From contig JAQNBH010000002.1 of the NCBI GenBank assembly GCA_028752905.1, positions 36,672,075 to 36,736,074 on the forward strand: a stretch of 64,000 bases of DNA. Direction: 5' to 3'. Under the pieces are notes generated by a model, which was not told the origin of the DNA, did no database searches, and was given only the letters and a program-made list of their open reading frames with translations. Each line of letters starts with the position of its first letter. Within the stretch, counting starts at the first letter, position 1. The DNA is from Cladorhizidae sp. MBARI D1340-BT2 (taxonomy: Eukaryota > Porifera > Demospongiae > Poecilosclerida > Cladorhizidae). Below, in pieces: positions 61,535 to 64,000 of this stretch. A program made the translations under genes and the position numbers.

Positions 61535-61891
61535 CTAGAGGTGGCTTATATCTGTTAGTTCTAATTAGCTAACCATCTTTAATTACTGTTAATTGATGTG
61601 GTTCACACCTGGATTTATACAGGCTTATGTGTCTCTACCTGTCATCTGTATGTTTGACTTTGGACTGTGCATTGTATGGTGTTAGCCATATGTCACTTAC
61701 TGTGTGAGGCTGGGAGTGGTTATAAAAAAACCTGCCAGCCAAACTGTTTTAGTCTACTGTTGTTGCTTTGAGTAATAAAACTTAGTCTAACTTTATACCC
61801 TAAATTTCTCTGGGTAGACTAGGCGACTTACTCCTAGCTGTTAGGCTCTGGTGGTACCATATTGGGACTAGGCAGAAGTTGAACCCCAACA
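61490..61891 (+). repeat. LTR of the second Gypsy element (about 402 bp)
   Basis: Starts TGTCAGGGGCC and ends CCCCAACA, so it has TGT...ACA ends, and sits right after the polypurine tract. It contains a TATA box (TATAAAAAAA at 61,721) and a poly(A) signal (AATAAA at 61,774) about 50 bp apart, as expected of U3 and R. No second copy exists in the window, so the 3' edge is inferred. Confidence 0.7.
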
Positions 61892-62344
61892 CTCAGTTCC
61901 TGGTGCCGTAAAGAGGCCCCTAGTAAAGGGATCATGATCTGCACTATCACTCACAGCTGCTGTGCAGTGTCTTCCATGCAGAGGCTGCTCTCCTATTTGA
62001 GTCCAGGCACGCATGGTGGCCCGCACTTTTTGTCTCACACCTTCGGTCTTGAGTTCCCCTTTCACCATCAGACCTCCGTGGGGGCACTGGGCAGGAAGAC
62101 GGTCATCAGCAGCGATGCTCACAGGGAGAGCTGCACACACACACACACATACATACAGACACACAAGTTATTTTAGGTACGAGGAAAACGGCAGAGATTT
62201 GGGGGGAGGGGGCAAATCAGAATTTGTTAAATTCTGGGGAGGGGGGCAAATGTGCCCCCCCCCCAAACCAAATCACATCCCCTCACACGCTTCTTTCAAG
62301 CTTCATAACATATTATTGTTGGCATGGGTGTACGATTTCCACCC
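61892..62344. other. Unclassified sequence after the LTR
   Basis: Nine bases after the LTR is TGGTGCCGTAAAGAGG, which looks like a tRNA primer-binding site. A CA microsatellite lies at 62,133-62,165. A small palindromic G/C tract (GGGGGGCAAATGTGCCCCCC) is at about 62,241-62,265. Frames here are not recognised. Confidence 0.45.
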
Positions 62345-62833
62345 TGGTAATTGATTAATAATTGATTAAATAATAATAATAATAATAATAAAAATAAAAA
62401 TAAAAATAAAGATTGATGACGACGACGATGATGATGATGATAATAATAATAATAATATTTTTAATGAATGACTCAGTTGACATAATAACATTCAATAACC
62501 TCCTTGAAATTGTATTCTCTCGATGTTTGGACTATAGCCTCATTAATAATGATATTATAATAATAGTGGTAGTAGTAATACAATATTAGCAGTAATAATA
62601 TCAGTACTAATAATAACAATAACATCAATATTAGTAATATTAGTAACAATAACAATAATAAGATGAATAACAACAACAACAATAATAATAATTATTATTA
62701 TTATAGTAGTAGCAGTAGTATAGTAGTAGTAATTAAAAAAATATTAAAAAAATAATAATAATAATAATAATTATTATTATTATTGTAGTAGTAGTAGTAG
62801 TAGTAGTACATAGTAGTAATAAAACAATAAAAC

Positions 62834-62902
<69 letters not shown>

Positions 62903-62905
62903 CAT
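62345..62905. repeat. AAT/GTA-type trinucleotide microsatellite cluster
   Basis: Runs of AAT, AAAAT, GAT, GTA and AAC triplets, with a pure (AAT)n of about 60 bp at 62,835-62,901 and only a short unique island (about 62,465-62,550). Poly-Leu or poly-Tyr frames here are artefacts. Confidence 0.93.
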
Positions 62906-62992
62906 TTCCTCTGCAGATACATCTAAAGACAGAAAGGAAGATAAGTACACCTATACAGGCAGAGAGGGCTCTAAAAGAAGGATCCTACGATA

Positions 62993-63273
62993 GTGATTCC
63001 TTATGCAGCATGGATGAGTGAAGACATCAAGAGGATCTGCAGGAACATCGAAGTCGTCTTCATATCGGAAAGAACTCTGAAGACACAACTGAGCAGAGTG
63101 AAACCAGCTAATATGCACTCATGTGTTGTGTGTACCACATCCCTTGTAGCTGTGGGAAATACTACATTTATAGGGGACAAACCATCAGAAGACTGGAGAC
63201 TAGAGTGAAAGAACATCAAGATGCTTGTAGAAAGTGTGCCAAAGAGAAGTCTGCATTTGCTGAACATGCATGA
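62993..63273 (+). pseudogene. GIY-YIG endonuclease relic of a Penelope-like retroelement
   Basis: The first frame reads IPYAAWMSEDIKRICRN, VVFISERTLKTQLSRVK, the linker that precedes the nuclease in many Penelope-like reverse transcriptases (usual form IPYV-G-SE-I-RI). Near 63,125 the frame shifts and the next frame gives VYHIPCSCGKYYI, RGQTIRRLETRVKEHQDAC and KEKSAFAEHA before a stop. This matches the GIY-YIG core (VY-IPC-CGK-YIG-T-R-L-TR--EH). The start codon seen by an ORF caller is GTG and is not real. RT is missing: microsatellite lies directly upstream. It is a dead 5'-truncated copy of a subtype different from the relic at 2.8 kb. Confidence 0.75.
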
Positions 63274-63308
63274 GACAATGGACCTCCAATTTTGTAGTAA
63301 GAAGCCAG

Positions 63309-64000
63309 CTCCTGATGAAGGCCAGAGCATCGCATAACTCTTGGAGCATCTCATAACACCTGATGAAGGCTAGAGCATCTCATAACTCCTGATGAAGGCT
63401 AGAGCACCTCATAACTCCTGGAGCATCTCATAACTCCTGATGAAAGCTAGAGCATCTCATAACTCCTGGAGCATCTCATAACTCCGATGAAGGCTAGAGC
63501 ATCTCATAACTCCCGATGAAGGCTAGAGCATCTCATAACTCCTGATGAAGGCTAGAGCATCTCATAACTCCTTATGAAGACTAGAGCATCTCATAACTCC
63601 TATGAAGGCTAGAGCATCTCATAACTCCTGATGAAGGCTAGAGCATCTCATAACTCCTGATGAAGGCTAGAGCATCTCATAACTCCTGATGAAGGCTAGA
63701 GCATCTCATAACTCCTGATGAAGACTAGAGCATCTCATAACTCCTATGAAGGCTAGAGCATCTCATAACTCCTGATGAAGGCTAGAGCATCTCATAACTC
63801 CTGATGAAGGCTAGAGCATCTCATAACTCCTGATGAAGGCTAGAGCATCTCATAACTCCTGATGAAGACTAGAGCATCTCATAACTCCTATGAAGGCTAG
63901 AAACTCCTGATGAAGGCTAGAGCATCTCATAACTCCTGATGAAGGCTAGAGCATCTCATAACTCCTGATGAAGGCTAGAGCATCTCATAACTCCTGATGA
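63309..64000. repeat. 29-bp minisatellite, at least 22 copies, runs off the window
   Basis: The unit is CCTGATGAAGGCTAGAGCAT plus CTCATAACT, with 27/28-bp variants (CTATGAAGGC) and short GGAGCATCTC units early on. The first unit (CCTGATGAAGGCCAGAGCAT) is within 40 bp of the GIY-YIG relic. A five-unit block ending in the GAAGACTAGAG plus CTATGAAGG pair recurs about 143 bp apart. Confidence 0.93.

Noticed and set aside
61868..62354. Overlapping 80-113-codon frames after the second LTR
   Set aside because: No recognisable motif on either strand and they cross a CA microsatellite and G/C tracts.
62473..62922. Poly-Leu/poly-Tyr ORFs suggestive of membrane peptides
   Set aside because: They translate AAT/GTA trinucleotide repeats; no start context or domain.

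Overview
This window reads as nuclear DNA from an invertebrate animal, most likely a sponge-like or other early-branching metazoan. The grounds are a TMEM45-family membrane protein, a death-fold/NACHT innate-immune gene without visible introns, and relics of several animal retroelement classes (restriction-like-endonuclease LINE, another LINE, GIY-YIG/Penelope-like, Ty3/Gypsy). Species cannot be set from sequence alone. Well over half of the window is tandem repeat, and most long open frames inside those arrays are not genes.

Layout: 0.4-1.4 kb holds a TMEM45-like gene (minus strand), the only gene that looks intact. 2.0-6.4 kb is a graveyard of truncated retroelement 3' ends mixed with microsatellites. 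7.5-14.4 kb is a run of unrelated minisatellites (43 bp, about 20 bp, 23/24 bp with telomere-like TTAGGG, 39 bp). A 100-N assembly gap lies at 15,081-15,180. 15.2-32.2 kb is one satellite domain: homogeneous 57/58-bp arrays (15.2-22.4 and 28.0-28.6 kb) inside an older, strongly diverged array of related longer units, with a 2.0-2.5 kb segmental duplication.

32,425-38,030 is a structurally complete Ty3/Gypsy-like LTR retrotransposon on the minus strand, inserted at the satellite edge: 5-bp target-site duplication, 193/194-bp LTRs about 2% apart, polypurine tract, gag-protease-RT-RNase H-integrase, and one frameshift in a C7 run inside RT. Next to its 5' LTR is a 14-nt segment perfectly complementary to a stretch inside the LTR, which points to Tf1/sushi-like self-priming instead of tRNA priming. 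38.4-39.9 kb carries two palindromic fold-back elements.

40,032-42,311 (minus) is an NLR-like gene with the unusual order CARD-like, DEATH-like, Ig-like, NACHT. It is split by one in-frame stop and has no visible LRRs. Its upstream side lies under 100 bp from an 18-kb, 40-bp-unit satellite (42.4-60.3 kb) with clear higher-order periods of 2,389 and 3,588 bp. That array ends abruptly inside a second Gypsy fragment (RT-RNase H followed directly by a polypurine tract and a 402-bp LTR, with no integrase after RNase H). The window closes with AAT-type microsatellites, a GIY-YIG retroelement relic and a 29-bp minisatellite running off the end.

The genes show no operon-like cooperation. The main themes are satellite growth, retroelement insertion and an immune gene lodged between them. 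The strongest candidates for something new are the self-priming LTR element, the Ig-containing NLR architecture and the nested higher-order structure of the satellites.
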